Of a stretch of 5,590 nucleotides of DNA, positions 1 to 5,451 are shown in pieces. Origin of the DNA: CAYVMN01 sp964452575. Its GTDB lineage: Bacteria; Desulfobacterota; DSM-4660; Desulfatiglandales; Desulfatiglandaceae. The stretch covers positions 1 through 5,590 of the forward strand of contig CAYVMN010000249.1 of the NCBI GenBank assembly GCA_964452575.1, given 5' to 3'. Numbering within the stretch: the stretch's first letter is position 1; each line of letters starts with the position of its first letter. A model generated the notes under the pieces. That model was not told where the DNA came from. It saw nothing but the letters and a program-made list of their open reading frames with translations, and did no database searches. A program made the translations under genes and the position numbers.

Positions 1-85
1 CGAAGATTGTCGCTGCTTCCTGAAACGTGACCCCGTGTTTGTTGGCGTTTGAGGCCGCTTTCTTTGGGTCCCATTCAAATTCCAT
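1..85 (-). CDS. brnT: BrnT-family ribonuclease toxin, N-terminal part only (cut by window edge)
   Basis: An ATG at 83-85 read on the minus strand opens a frame that runs off the window after 28 codons. It begins MEFEWDPKKAASNANKHG and continues VTFQEAATIF. This is the hallmark start of BrnT (DUF497) toxins: an aromatic-W-D-x-x-K opening, an Asn, then the K-H-G-V-x-F-x-E-A block. An AGGA Shine-Dalgarno (92-95) sits 6 nt before the ATG, and an extended -10 promoter lies just upstream. BrnT is known as an RNase-fold toxin that cleaves RNA and is neutralised by BrnA, usually encoded immediately downstream; brnA would lie outside the window and cannot be checked. The gene lies downstream of hdrB in the same orientation but has its own promoter-like signal, so I infer a separate unit. 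The family call rests on 28 residues, but the match to the consensus is dense. Confidence 0.82.
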   Translation of the reverse strand, partial: MEFEWDPKKAASNANKHGVTFQEAATIF

Positions 86-101
86 AACGATTCCTGTAAC
101 T

Positions 102-130
102 ATTATATCAGAATTACCTATCTATCGCAG
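102..130 (-). promoter_or_regulatory. Candidate extended -10 promoter of brnT
   Basis: On the minus strand a perfect TATAAT (102-107) is preceded by TG one base upstream (109-110), the extended -10 configuration. A weak -35, CTGCGA (125-130), lies 17 nt further up. The predicted start near position 95 would leave a leader of only about 10 nt, with the Shine-Dalgarno at its very 5' end. BrnTA operons are generally autorepressed by BrnA; I see no clear operator palindrome here. Confidence 0.55.
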
Positions 131-274
131 TTATTATTTGAAGGGCTCTACTCTCGACTCAGGTCACTCCAGCTTTCAGCTTCTCAGCGCGTTTTCTCAT
201 AGTCGATTCTTTGATATGTTTGCCTTCATGCTTTACACGTCACTGGGTTAACTGACGAAGGGAACGACGCATTT

Positions 275-352
275 TTATGGGTGTTTCCTCCCAACAGGAC
301 AGAAGGCGTCCTGTCAGGAGTTTGGTGGGCACATTTTGAGGGGTTTTTTCAT
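275..352 (-). other. Micro-ORF with in-frame TGA, doubtful
   Basis: An ATG at 350-352, with AAAGG about 6 nt upstream, reads MKKPLKMCPPNS, then TGA (314-316), then QDAFCPVGRKHP and TAA (275-277). It is therefore either a 12-residue peptide or, if the TGA were read through, a 25-residue peptide. The inverted repeat at 288-320 overlaps the TGA. Its loop lies only about 7 nt after the TGA, closer than in bacterial SECIS elements, so selenocysteine is unlikely. No homologue is recognised, and 25 codons can be open by chance. Listed only because the start signal and the hairpin coincide. Confidence 0.12.
288..320. repeat. Imperfect inverted repeat / RNA hairpin candidate
   Basis: Arms 288-300 and 308-320 match at 11 of 13 positions: a perfect 7-bp core (ACAGGAC with GTCCTGT), a 2-by-2 mismatch, then CTCC with GGAG. 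The loop is 7 nt. In a minus-strand transcript the distal arm contains part of a GGGAGG Shine-Dalgarno-like run, which would be masked when folded. Neither strand has a U-tract directly after the stem, so it does not look like an intrinsic terminator. Confidence 0.5.
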
Positions 353-367
353 GGGGAACCTTTGGGA

Positions 368-430
368 ATTGATGATTGTTGATTGATGATTGATGATTGA
401 CGATTGATGATTGTTGATTGTTGATTGACG
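368..430. repeat. Tandem heptanucleotide repeat, nine units (consensus ATTGATG)
   Basis: Exactly nine consecutive 7-nt units fill 63 nt. Each is ATTGATG, ATTGTTG or ATTGACG, so only unit positions 5 and 6 vary. The period continues more loosely at 438-458 as three units beginning GGTT. It lies about 90 nt after the hdrB stop and codes for nothing evident. The variants are mixed rather than uniform, which suggests an old array that has diverged by point mutation. Confidence 0.9.
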
Positions 431-467
431 AAGTAAGGGTTATGGGTTGCTGGTTGAATAGTAGAAG

Positions 468-495
468 ATAATACTGAAAAAAGAGAGAAAGTCAA
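468..495 (-). promoter_or_regulatory. Promoter-like pair downstream of hdrB, no assigned gene
   Basis: On the minus strand TTGACT (490-495) and TATTAT (468-473) are separated by 16 nt. Each hexamer matches the sigma-70 consensus at 5 of 6 positions. Transcription would start near 461 and run through the heptad array and the inverted repeat toward brnT. No recognised gene follows until brnT, which has its own better promoter, so this is either a small-RNA or leader promoter or a chance match in AT-rich DNA. Confidence 0.3.
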
Positions 496-517
496 GGAAA
501 ATGCTGGGTGTGGAATT

Positions 518-1405
518 CTATTCAAGGTAACCCTTGAGCAGTTCCTTGGTCTTTACCACATTCATGTTGAGGCCCAGGGACTTGCTGTCGAATCCCATGG
601 CAAGGCCCAGGATTTGCGTCAGGTATAGGACGGGCAGATTGTATGTGGTGCCATATTCCGACTCGATGCTCTTTTGATTCCCGTCGTACATGACAGAGCA
701 GAAGGGGCAGACCAGGCATAGGGCGTCTGCACCGGCCTCTTTGATATGGTCGAGCTTTTCTTTGGCGACCGAAAGGGCCACCTTTTCATCCACAGGGAGT
801 ACTGGGCCCCCGCAACACATCTTCTTGCCAGGATAATCCACCACCTTCGCGCCTGTAATGGAGACCAGCCTATCTATTGAGGAGGGATCTTCCACACTAT
901 CAAAGTTATCATAGATCTCCGATGGCTTTAGATAGTGACATCCGTAGTGAATGGCTATCCTGAGGCCGCTCAGGTCCTTTTCGAGGTGCCTCTTGATCTC
1001 TTCTGTACCCAGGTCTTCATAGAGGATACGGGCAAGATGCCTGACCCTGACCTCGCCGTCATATCTCAGGCCAATCCTGGATAGGCCCTGATTTACTTCC
1101 TCCCTGACCGGGCCGTTTCCGGAGAGGTGGCGGGCTGTCTCGGTGAGGGCAGAGGTGCAGGAACTGCAGAGGGTGCATATGTCCAGGCCTTTCTGCTGGG
1201 ACAGGGTGAGATTATAACCCCCAAGGACCTCTGAGGCCCTCTGGTCGATGGTCTTTATAGGGAACCCGCAGCAGACGAATTCTTCCACATCAATGAGCCC
1301 TACACCGAGCCTTTCTGCCACCCTCCTTGCCGAGAGTTCGTAGTTTCTTGCCCTTGCAGGTATGGTACAGCCCAAAAAGAGTGCGTATTTCATGGAGGCG
1401 CCCAT
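518..1405 (-). CDS. hdrB: Heterodisulfide reductase subunit B-like protein (two CCG domains)
   Basis: A 295-residue cytoplasmic protein, about the usual HdrB length. HdrB carries the disulfide-reducing site, built from two CCG domains that bind noncubane 4Fe-4S clusters. Both cysteine sets are intact: C13, C45-C46 (CCGF) with C77/C80/C83, and C156, C197-C198 (CCGG) with C230/C233/C236. The spacing is C-x31-CC in the first half and C-x40-CC in the second. The N-terminus (MKYALFLGCTIPARARNYE) is characteristic. The chosen start ATG overlaps the hdrC stop as TGATG, implying coupled translation. The next ATG, four codons in (1391-1393), would start exactly at the family's usual first strand and is equally possible; neither has a strong Shine-Dalgarno. 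It is the last gene of the operon. In sulfate reducers the proposed substrate is the DsrC trisulfide or a related thiol protein, not CoM-S-S-CoB; that is inference here. Confidence 0.92.
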   Translation of the reverse strand: MGASMKYALFLGCTIPARARNYELSARRVAERLGVGLIDVEEFVCCGFPIKTIDQRASEVLGGYNLTLSQQKGLDICTLCSSCTSALTETARHLSGNGPVREEVNQGLSRIGLRYDGEVRVRHLARILYEDLGTEEIKRHLEKDLSGLRIAIHYGCHYLKPSEIYDNFDSVEDPSSIDRLVSITGAKVVDYPGKKMCCGGPVLPVDEKVALSVAKEKLDHIKEAGADALCLVCPFCSVMYDGNQKSIESEYGTTYNLPVLYLTQILGLAMGFDSKSLGLNMNVVKTKELLKGYLE

Positions 1406-1872
1406 CAGGAGAGGAGGTCCTTTACCACAGTACACGAAGTGGGCAGGGAAGGCAGGCCTGCCTTGTTCCGTTTCTTGTTATCAAATTCATCAATGGCATA
1501 GATCCGGCCCTGGCCCTTTATGAGTTCCATCTGCGTCCTTATCCCGGCAGGGGCATGCCCCTCCTTGAATGCAAGGTTTTTGAGGAGGGTCATGAAATCG
1601 GTTATGCTCACCCCCTGGGGGCACCTTTCCTGGCAGGCGTAACAGCTGGAGCAGAGCCATATGAAGTCGCTCTTGAGCACCTCATCCTTGAGTCCATAGA
1701 GTGCAAGGCGGATGATCCTGAACGGGTTGAACTTCTCGTTCACCGCGGATATGGGGCAGCTGGCAGTACAGGTGCGACAGACAAAACATGCCGCGATCTT
1801 TTCTCCGCCCGGAGCCCTAATCAGCATGTCTCTGAAGGTCGGGTCTGCCTTGCTCAGGTCTATCTCAGCCAT
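1405..1872 (-). CDS. hdrC: Heterodisulfide reductase subunit C-like 4Fe-4S protein
   Basis: A 155-residue soluble ferredoxin-like subunit with no membrane segment. It relays electrons from HdrA to the catalytic HdrB. Two classic 4Fe-4S motifs are present: C29/C32/C35/C39 (CFVCRTCTASCP) and C74/C77/C80/C84 (CSSCYACQERCP), in a helical scaffold typical of HdrC. The start at 1870-1872 (MAEIDLSKADP) was chosen because AAAGG lies 8 nt upstream (1881-1885). The frame stays open 15 codons further, to an ATG at 1917, but that stretch runs into the repeat-rich gap and lacks a ribosome binding site. The stop overlaps the hdrB start by one base, so the two subunits are probably made in fixed ratio. The gap before it (231 nt) is the longest inside the operon. 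Confidence 0.92.
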   Translation of the reverse strand: MAEIDLSKADPTFRDMLIRAPGGEKIAACFVCRTCTASCPISAVNEKFNPFRIIRLALYGLKDEVLKSDFIWLCSSCYACQERCPQGVSITDFMTLLKNLAFKEGHAPAGIRTQMELIKGQGRIYAIDEFDNKKRNKAGLPSLPTSCTVVKDLLS

Positions 1873-1937
1873 AGGGATTACCTTTACCTGTTCTCTGGGT
1901 GATTGTTGATGCCTCACTTGATTGAATGAGACAGATA

Positions 1938-1993
1938 GATACTGGATACTCGATACTGGATACTCGATACTGGATGCTTGATACTTGATACTG
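1938..1993. repeat. Tandem heptanucleotide repeat, eight units (consensus GATACTG)
   Basis: Eight consecutive 7-nt units: GATACTG and GATACTC alternate for the first five, followed by GATGCTT, GATACTT and GATACTG. A ninth, decayed unit (GATGAAA) follows. The period is the same as in the array after hdrB, but the unit sequence differs. Confidence 0.9.
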
Positions 1994-2031
1994 GATGAAA
2001 GAAGATCTCTTGCCGAGGATCAAGTATTCAG

Positions 2032-2058
2032 TAGCCGGCATCACTTTGCCTCCGGCTA
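2032..2058 (-). other. Intercistronic hairpin candidate
   Basis: TAGCCGG (2032-2038) and CCGGCTA (2052-2058) form a perfect 7-bp stem around a 13-nt loop. An alternative fold pairs TAGCC with GGCTA outside and GGCA with TGCC inside, leaving a 3-nt bulge. No U-run follows. In the operon mRNA it would sit between flxA and the heptad repeats, where hairpins often act in processing or message stability; that role is speculative. Confidence 0.4.
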
Positions 2059-2103
2059 GGGGGCACTAATTTCCTCAACCCCTCAGTTTGCCGCGAAGGT
2101 TCG

Positions 2104-2946
2104 CTAATACTCCGGCGGCAGCCTGTTTAGCTGGGCCAGGGAAAAGACAGGGCCGTCCTTGCAGACATACTGATCCCCGATATTGCAGCGGCCGCACATC
2201 CCGATGCCACATTTCATCCTCATCTCCAATGAAAAGATGATCCTTTCGGGAGGAAATCCCAGACCCTCCAGGACCGGCCGGGTGAATCTGATCATAACCG
2301 GGGGGCCGCAGACTAGGGCGAAGGCATTATCGGAAGTCGTTACCTTCTTCTCAGTAATCGCCGGGACGAATCCCACGTTATATCTCCAGTCAGGGTCATC
2401 AGTAGCATCAACGGTAATATGCATATCAATATCATCCCTCTTTTCCCATTCGGCCAGTTCATCCCTGTAGAGCAGCATCCCGGGGCTCCTCGCCCCGTAT
2501 ACAACGGTAATGTCATTGAACCTGGGGCGGTTTTTAGGTTCGAGCATATAGACGATGCTCGACCTCAAGGTGGTAAAGGCAAAGCCCCCCCCGATAATGA
2601 CCAGGTTCTTTCCCTCCATGTCGGACCAGGGGTATGAGTTGCCGAGTGGCCCGCGGATGCCCATGACATCCCCTTCATTCATGTTGTGGAGGTGGGTCGT
2701 GACGACACCCACCTTGTTGACCGTGAAGAAGACAAATCCCTTCTCTGTAGGGGACGAGGCAATGCCTATTGGCACCTCCCCTTTCCCAGGGACCGAGAGC
2801 TCTGCAAACTGGCCGGGGACATAGTGGAATTTTTCCTCGTCCTCGGGGTTGAGGAATACGAGCCTGAAGGACTTAAGGTTTCCGTCCTCTGTTTCGGTTA
2901 TGATCTCATCTATTCGAACCGGATAGGGCAGATACGGATTTTCCAA
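2104..2946 (-). CDS. flxA: FlxA-like FAD/NAD(P)-binding oxidoreductase with C-terminal 2Fe-2S site
   Basis: A 280-residue cytoplasmic ferredoxin-NADP-reductase-family protein, resembling the gamma subunit of sulfhydrogenases and FlxA. An FAD-binding barrel comes first (about 1-110, with PIGIASSP at 59-66). A Rossmann NAD(P) domain follows, with GGGFAFTTLRS (119-129) and the conserved CGPP (213-216). The C-terminal cysteines C246/C251/C254/C262 (C-x4-C-x2-C-x7-C) match the PyrK-type 2Fe-2S site. It is the expected NADH entry point of the Flx-Hdr complex. The start codon is TTG (2944-2946), supported by a strong GAGGGGG Shine-Dalgarno (2954-2960) 7 nt away; an in-frame TAG at 2983-2985 excludes a longer protein. 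A rare start may lower its expression relative to its neighbours. Cofactor preference, NADH over NADPH, is inferred from the complex and not from a motif. Confidence 0.88.
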   Translation of the reverse strand: MENPYLPYPVRIDEIITETEDGNLKSFRLVFLNPEDEEKFHYVPGQFAELSVPGKGEVPIGIASSPTEKGFVFFTVNKVGVVTTHLHNMNEGDVMGIRGPLGNSYPWSDMEGKNLVIIGGGFAFTTLRSSIVYMLEPKNRPRFNDITVVYGARSPGMLLYRDELAEWEKRDDIDMHITVDATDDPDWRYNVGFVPAITEKKVTTSDNAFALVCGPPVMIRFTRPVLEGLGFPPERIIFSLEMRMKCGIGMCGRCNIGDQYVCKDGPVFSLAQLNRLPPEY

Positions 2947-2963
2947 CAGAGTACCCCCTCTTT

Positions 2964-2984
2964 GGATTTTGGGTTTTGGATTCT
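2964..2984. repeat. Short heptad repeat, three units (consensus GGATTTT)
   Basis: Three 7-nt units, GGATTTT, GGGTTTT and GGATTCT, lie in the 71-nt gap between flxB and flxA, just upstream of the flxA ribosome binding site. It is short and could be chance alone, but the 7-nt period matches the two longer arrays in the window. Confidence 0.55.
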
Positions 2985-3017
2985 AATATCAACTCGTCCG
3001 TTTGAGGCGAGACATTT

Positions 3018-4055
3018 CTAGTAGTTATTCATCATCTCGCATACCTGGCGGATGTCTATGTTCACAGGGCAATACCTCACGCATCTCCCACACCCTGTGC
3101 ACTGGATGCCATTATCATATCTGTCCACATAGTATTTCAGCTTGTGCATGAAGCGCTGTCGTACCCGCCTGAACTTCTCCCCCCTCGGGTTGTGGCCTGA
3201 GGCGTGAAAGGTAAATAAGGGCGACATGCAGGTATCCCAGTTCCTGATCCTGTCCCCCACCTTCCCGAAGACCTCATCCTGTATGTCAAAACACCAGCAG
3301 GTGGGGCACAGGTAGGTGCAGGTTCCGCAGTTGAGGCAGGCAAAAGAGATATCATGCCAGAAAGGGGCATCAAAGAGCTCTGTCACGACCTTTTCTTTCA
3401 ACCTGTCCACAGGCACAGTGGAAGAGACCCTACGAAAGGCGGATGCGGCCAACTCCTCGGCCTCTTTCAGAATAGAGTCCGAAGGGTCATCTCCCCCACC
3501 CATCAGTTCCAGGAGTTCTTGCCCCTTTTGAGTGACGGTCTTGGCAAGGAAGACGTCCCCCAGGTCGTATAAGAGGAGATCCAGCCCTGTCTCGCTGAAC
3601 GGCCCCCCTCCCACCGAGGTGCAGAAGCATGAAGAGCAGGGTTCTTTGCAGCCGAGCCCCACCAGGGTTGTGGATTCAAAGCGGCGTACCCACCACGGGT
3701 CGCGGTACTCGGGGTTGTCAAAATTGACCTTGACCAATTGAAAGGCACGGGCATCGCATGGCCTGATGCCCACAAACGCCCTAGGGGGGTAATCCTTTGC
3801 CGATTCCTTTAAGATGTTGACATCAGGGGCGGTCCCGGCAAGGGGGCATTCAAATAGCCGCTCTGACTGCGGGAGCACAAATGCCTTGGGTGAAAGCCTG
3901 GTATTCTGGAAATCGAAGTCAGGCCTTTTCCCCTCTTCAATCACATGAAAATTATGGAAGTCCCCGTCCCTGACCGGAACAAAGGTCTGGTAGGCCTTTG
4001 TGAGGGCCTCTAAGGCCCCGGGCCATTTGTCTTTGGCATATACCTTATAGGTCAT
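3018..4055 (-). CDS. flxB: FlxB-like 4Fe-4S protein (sulfhydrogenase beta-subunit family)
   Basis: A 345-residue iron-sulfur protein of the HydB/AsrA-like family, expected to carry electrons from FlxA toward FlxC and FlxD. Numbered from this start, it shows the family block KAFVLPQSERLF (63-68 onward), the conserved GIRPCDARAFQLV (96-108) and a cysteine cluster GCKEPCSSCFC (C136/C140/C143/C145). It ends with two ferredoxin motifs: C240/C243/C246/C250 followed by CPTCWCFD, and C319/C322/C325/C329. Two starts compete. The ATG at 4055 has AAAAGGA 8 nt upstream (4064-4070) and is preferred. The ATG at 4073, six codons earlier, overlaps the flxC stop as ATGA but has a poor ribosome site. A 71-nt gap with a heptad repeat separates it from flxA. 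FlxB and FlxC names follow the Desulfovibrio scheme and could be swapped, but the HydB-like family is clear. Confidence 0.85.
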   Translation of the reverse strand: MTYKVYAKDKWPGALEALTKAYQTFVPVRDGDFHNFHVIEEGKRPDFDFQNTRLSPKAFVLPQSERLFECPLAGTAPDVNILKESAKDYPPRAFVGIRPCDARAFQLVKVNFDNPEYRDPWWVRRFESTTLVGLGCKEPCSSCFCTSVGGGPFSETGLDLLLYDLGDVFLAKTVTQKGQELLELMGGGDDPSDSILKEAEELAASAFRRVSSTVPVDRLKEKVVTELFDAPFWHDISFACLNCGTCTYLCPTCWCFDIQDEVFGKVGDRIRNWDTCMSPLFTFHASGHNPRGEKFRRVRQRFMHKLKYYVDRYDNGIQCTGCGRCVRYCPVNIDIRQVCEMMNNY

Positions 4056-4069
4056 GAAATAAGTCCTTT

Positions 4070-5020
4070 TCATCTTATGAAGTCGTTATAATCATCAGGC
4101 CTGTAGACATCAAGGGGCGGCCTTTTCTCCAGGTCGAGTCCGGCCTCCCAGGAAAATAAGTCGAGGGCGTCTTTATTGAGTTTCCTTGTAAACTGCCGCA
4201 TGGGGATACCCACCGGGCATACCCTTTCGCAGGCCCCGCAGTCCGTACATCTCCCTGCACAGTGATAGGCCCTGAGGAGGTGGAAGGTCATGGTATCTGT
4301 TGGGTCTATGCTCTTTCCCACCCACTGGGGTCTGGATTCATCAACAAAGCAGGTCGGGCAATAACACAAGGGGCAGGCATTTCTGCAGGAATAACACCTG
4401 AGGCATCTAGAAATCATCCTTGTAAAAAAGCCCCACCTCCTCTCAGGGCTCATCCCTTCTATCTTCTCCACATCCTTGAAGGTGTCCTGGGCCTTCTGTT
4501 CCTCCACGGGTTCGGCCAGCATCTCGTCGTATATCACCGGATTATGGTGGGTACAGATCTCACAGTTTCTCTGGAGAAAATCCCTTTTACGGAATGTCTC
4601 CTCATAGTCTTTTCCCTTTACGCTGAACATCTCCCCATCTTCTTGCACCCCAATTATCTCTCTATACCTCACGGCCCTCAGTACGGCCCTGTGATCGATC
4701 ATACCGGTACATGGTATCCCGACGATGTGGAGCTGATCGCGGCGGATCTGGTTCTCGATGATATGTGTGACGATGTTCCTGGAATTACAGCCATTGGCCA
4801 CAATGCCTATCTTTTCTCTCCTGGCCGTTAGATAATTGCAGAGATTGAGGCCGCAGTGGCTGTCCCAGTAAAGGATATCCGCCTTTTCAGGCTCACTGAC
4901 GATTATCGGCTGGTTGACCATGGGAAGGGTACCCTTCCTGTAGCCGATGAAGACATCTACCTTCCCTTCCCCAAGGAGGTGTCTTGCAGTTTCTCTGACC
5001 CTTTGAGTATATTCGATCAT
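4070..5020 (-). CDS. flxC: FlxC-like 4Fe-4S dicluster protein
   Basis: A 316-residue cytoplasmic iron-sulfur protein, taken as the FlxC partner because it lies between FlxD and FlxB. The N-terminal half (about 1-170) resembles the F420-hydrogenase beta-subunit (FrhB) fold, with conserved-looking cysteines at C55/C56-C61, C78 (NGCNS), C104 (GIPC) and C153/C156 (CEIC). The C-terminal half carries two ferredoxin-type motifs. One is a dense C206/C209/C212/C216 set running into CPLCYCPTCF (C219, C221, C224). The other is C258/C261/C264/C268 (CTDCGACERVCPVG). The ATG overlaps the flxD stop as TAATG, with GGTGG 4 nt upstream, so it is translationally coupled to flxD. If selenocysteine insertion fails at flxD, ribosomes stop 230 nt short of this start, which could also lower FlxC synthesis. 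Whether the FrhB-like half binds a flavin is not evident. Confidence 0.82.
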   Translation of the reverse strand: MIEYTQRVRETARHLLGEGKVDVFIGYRKGTLPMVNQPIIVSEPEKADILYWDSHCGLNLCNYLTARREKIGIVANGCNSRNIVTHIIENQIRRDQLHIVGIPCTGMIDHRAVLRAVRYREIIGVQEDGEMFSVKGKDYEETFRKRDFLQRNCEICTHHNPVIYDEMLAEPVEEQKAQDTFKDVEKIEGMSPERRWGFFTRMISRCLRCYSCRNACPLCYCPTCFVDESRPQWVGKSIDPTDTMTFHLLRAYHCAGRCTDCGACERVCPVGIPMRQFTRKLNKDALDLFSWEAGLDLEKRPPLDVYRPDDYNDFIR

Positions 5021-5451
5021 TATGCCACCATAGCCCTTTTCTTAATAAGGTATCTTGCCGGGCCGAGCCCCTTTATATCCCGTGAAATCTCGTTCGCGAC
5101 ATCGACAAACTTTCCTGCCTCTGCCGAAGATATCCATGAGAAGTTGAGCCTCCCGGGCTCGATCCCAATATGTTCCAGCAGGCCCTTCAGCAGGGCGAAT
5201 TTCCTGCGGGCGTAATAATTACCTTCCAGGTAATGGCAGTCACCGGGGTGTCACCCGGATACCCAGACCCCGTCAGAACCGTGTCTGAGGGCCGCCAGGA
5301 TGAGCTTGGGGCTCACACGGGCAGAGCACGGGACACGGATAATCCTGAAGTCCGGGGGATACTGCAGGCGGCTTACCCCGGCCAGGTCTGCTGCCCCGTA
5401 ACTGCACCAGTTACACAAGAAGGCTGTGATCCTTGGTTTCCACTCACTCAT
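5020..5451 (-). CDS. flxD: FlxD/MvhD-like 2Fe-2S electron-transfer subunit, selenoprotein (TGA read as Sec)
   Basis: A 143-residue protein of the MvhD/FlxD family, which links an electron-donating module to HdrA. The frame contains TGA at 5251-5253, giving residue 67 in VSG-Sec-HPGDCHY. MvhD homologues have Cys at this position (GCHxGDCHY), and methanogen VhuD is a known selenoprotein with Sec there. After the TGA the same frame stays open for 76 codons and is clearly homologous to the family (FSWISSAEAGKFVDVANE near 104-121, then IKGLGP), ending TAA at 5020-5022. The other ligand candidates are present: C13, C16, C42 and C72. A SECIS-like hairpin follows the TGA. The start at 5451 was chosen because GGAG (5458-5461) sits 6 nt upstream; the ATG at 5457 abuts this site with no spacing. 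A conventional reading would give only a 66-residue fragment. It is first in the operon as visible and is coupled to flxC by TAATG. Confidence 0.9.
5209..5253 (-). promoter_or_regulatory. Candidate bacterial SECIS element for selenocysteine insertion
   Basis: In the flxD mRNA, 16 nt after the UGA, a perfect 6-bp stem AUUACC/GGUAAU (5229-5234 with 5218-5223) closes the 5-nt loop UGGAA (5224-5228). The loop has G in its second position, about 22 nt from the UGA. Lower pairs GGUG with CGCC (5241-5244 with 5209-5212 region, one G-U pair) can extend the stem below an internal loop. Distance, small apical loop and early loop G agree with the known bacterial SECIS pattern recognised by SelB. Confidence 0.72.

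Larger units (their letters stand above)
86..517. other. Intergenic region between hdrB and brnT with no convincing gene
   Basis: This 432-nt stretch holds the brnT promoter, an imperfect inverted repeat (288-320), a heptad tandem repeat (368-430, echoed at 438-458) and a promoter-like pair (468-495); these are listed separately. No open frame has convincing coding character. On the minus strand a Lys/Arg-rich frame spans 239 to the stop at 159-161 and ends MRKRAEKLKAGVT. It is preceded by an in-frame TGA (240-242) and could be the decayed end of a gene, but I recognise no family. No U-tract hairpin is visible directly after the hdrB stop, so the operon terminator is not identified. Confidence 0.6.
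1873..2103. other. flxA-hdrC intercistronic gap
   Basis: This 231-nt stretch is unusually long for an otherwise compact operon. It contains the heptad array (1938-1993), a hairpin (2032-2058), a near-palindrome touching the flxA stop (GCGAA at 2093-2097, TTCGC at 2100-2104) and the hdrC Shine-Dalgarno. I find no coding frame, no convincing promoter and no U-tract terminator, so read-through from flxA into hdrC remains the simplest view. Confidence 0.6.

Noticed and set aside
27..251. Plus-strand open frame of 74 codons
   Set aside because: It runs antisense over the brnT start and promoter and has a composition typical of non-coding DNA; BrnT on the other strand is the better explanation.
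368..430. CRISPR array
   Set aside because: The units are 7 nt with no spacers, so it is a simple tandem repeat.
1327..1902. Plus-strand open frame of 191 codons antisense to hdrC/hdrB
   Set aside because: It is a shadow of hdrC and hdrB, whose cysteine motifs are unmistakable; the antisense product shows no family features.
1873..1917. Longer hdrC N-terminus starting at 1917
   Set aside because: The extra 15 codons lack a ribosome site and run into repeat-like DNA, whereas the ATG at 1872 has AAAGG at 8 nt.
2093..2104. Intrinsic terminator at the end of flxA (GCGAA/TTCGC near-palindrome)
   Set aside because: The stem has almost no loop and no U-tract follows on the minus strand.
4262..4831. 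Plus-strand open frame of 189 codons antisense to flxC
   Set aside because: It lies wholly inside flxC and has no ribosome site or recognisable domain.
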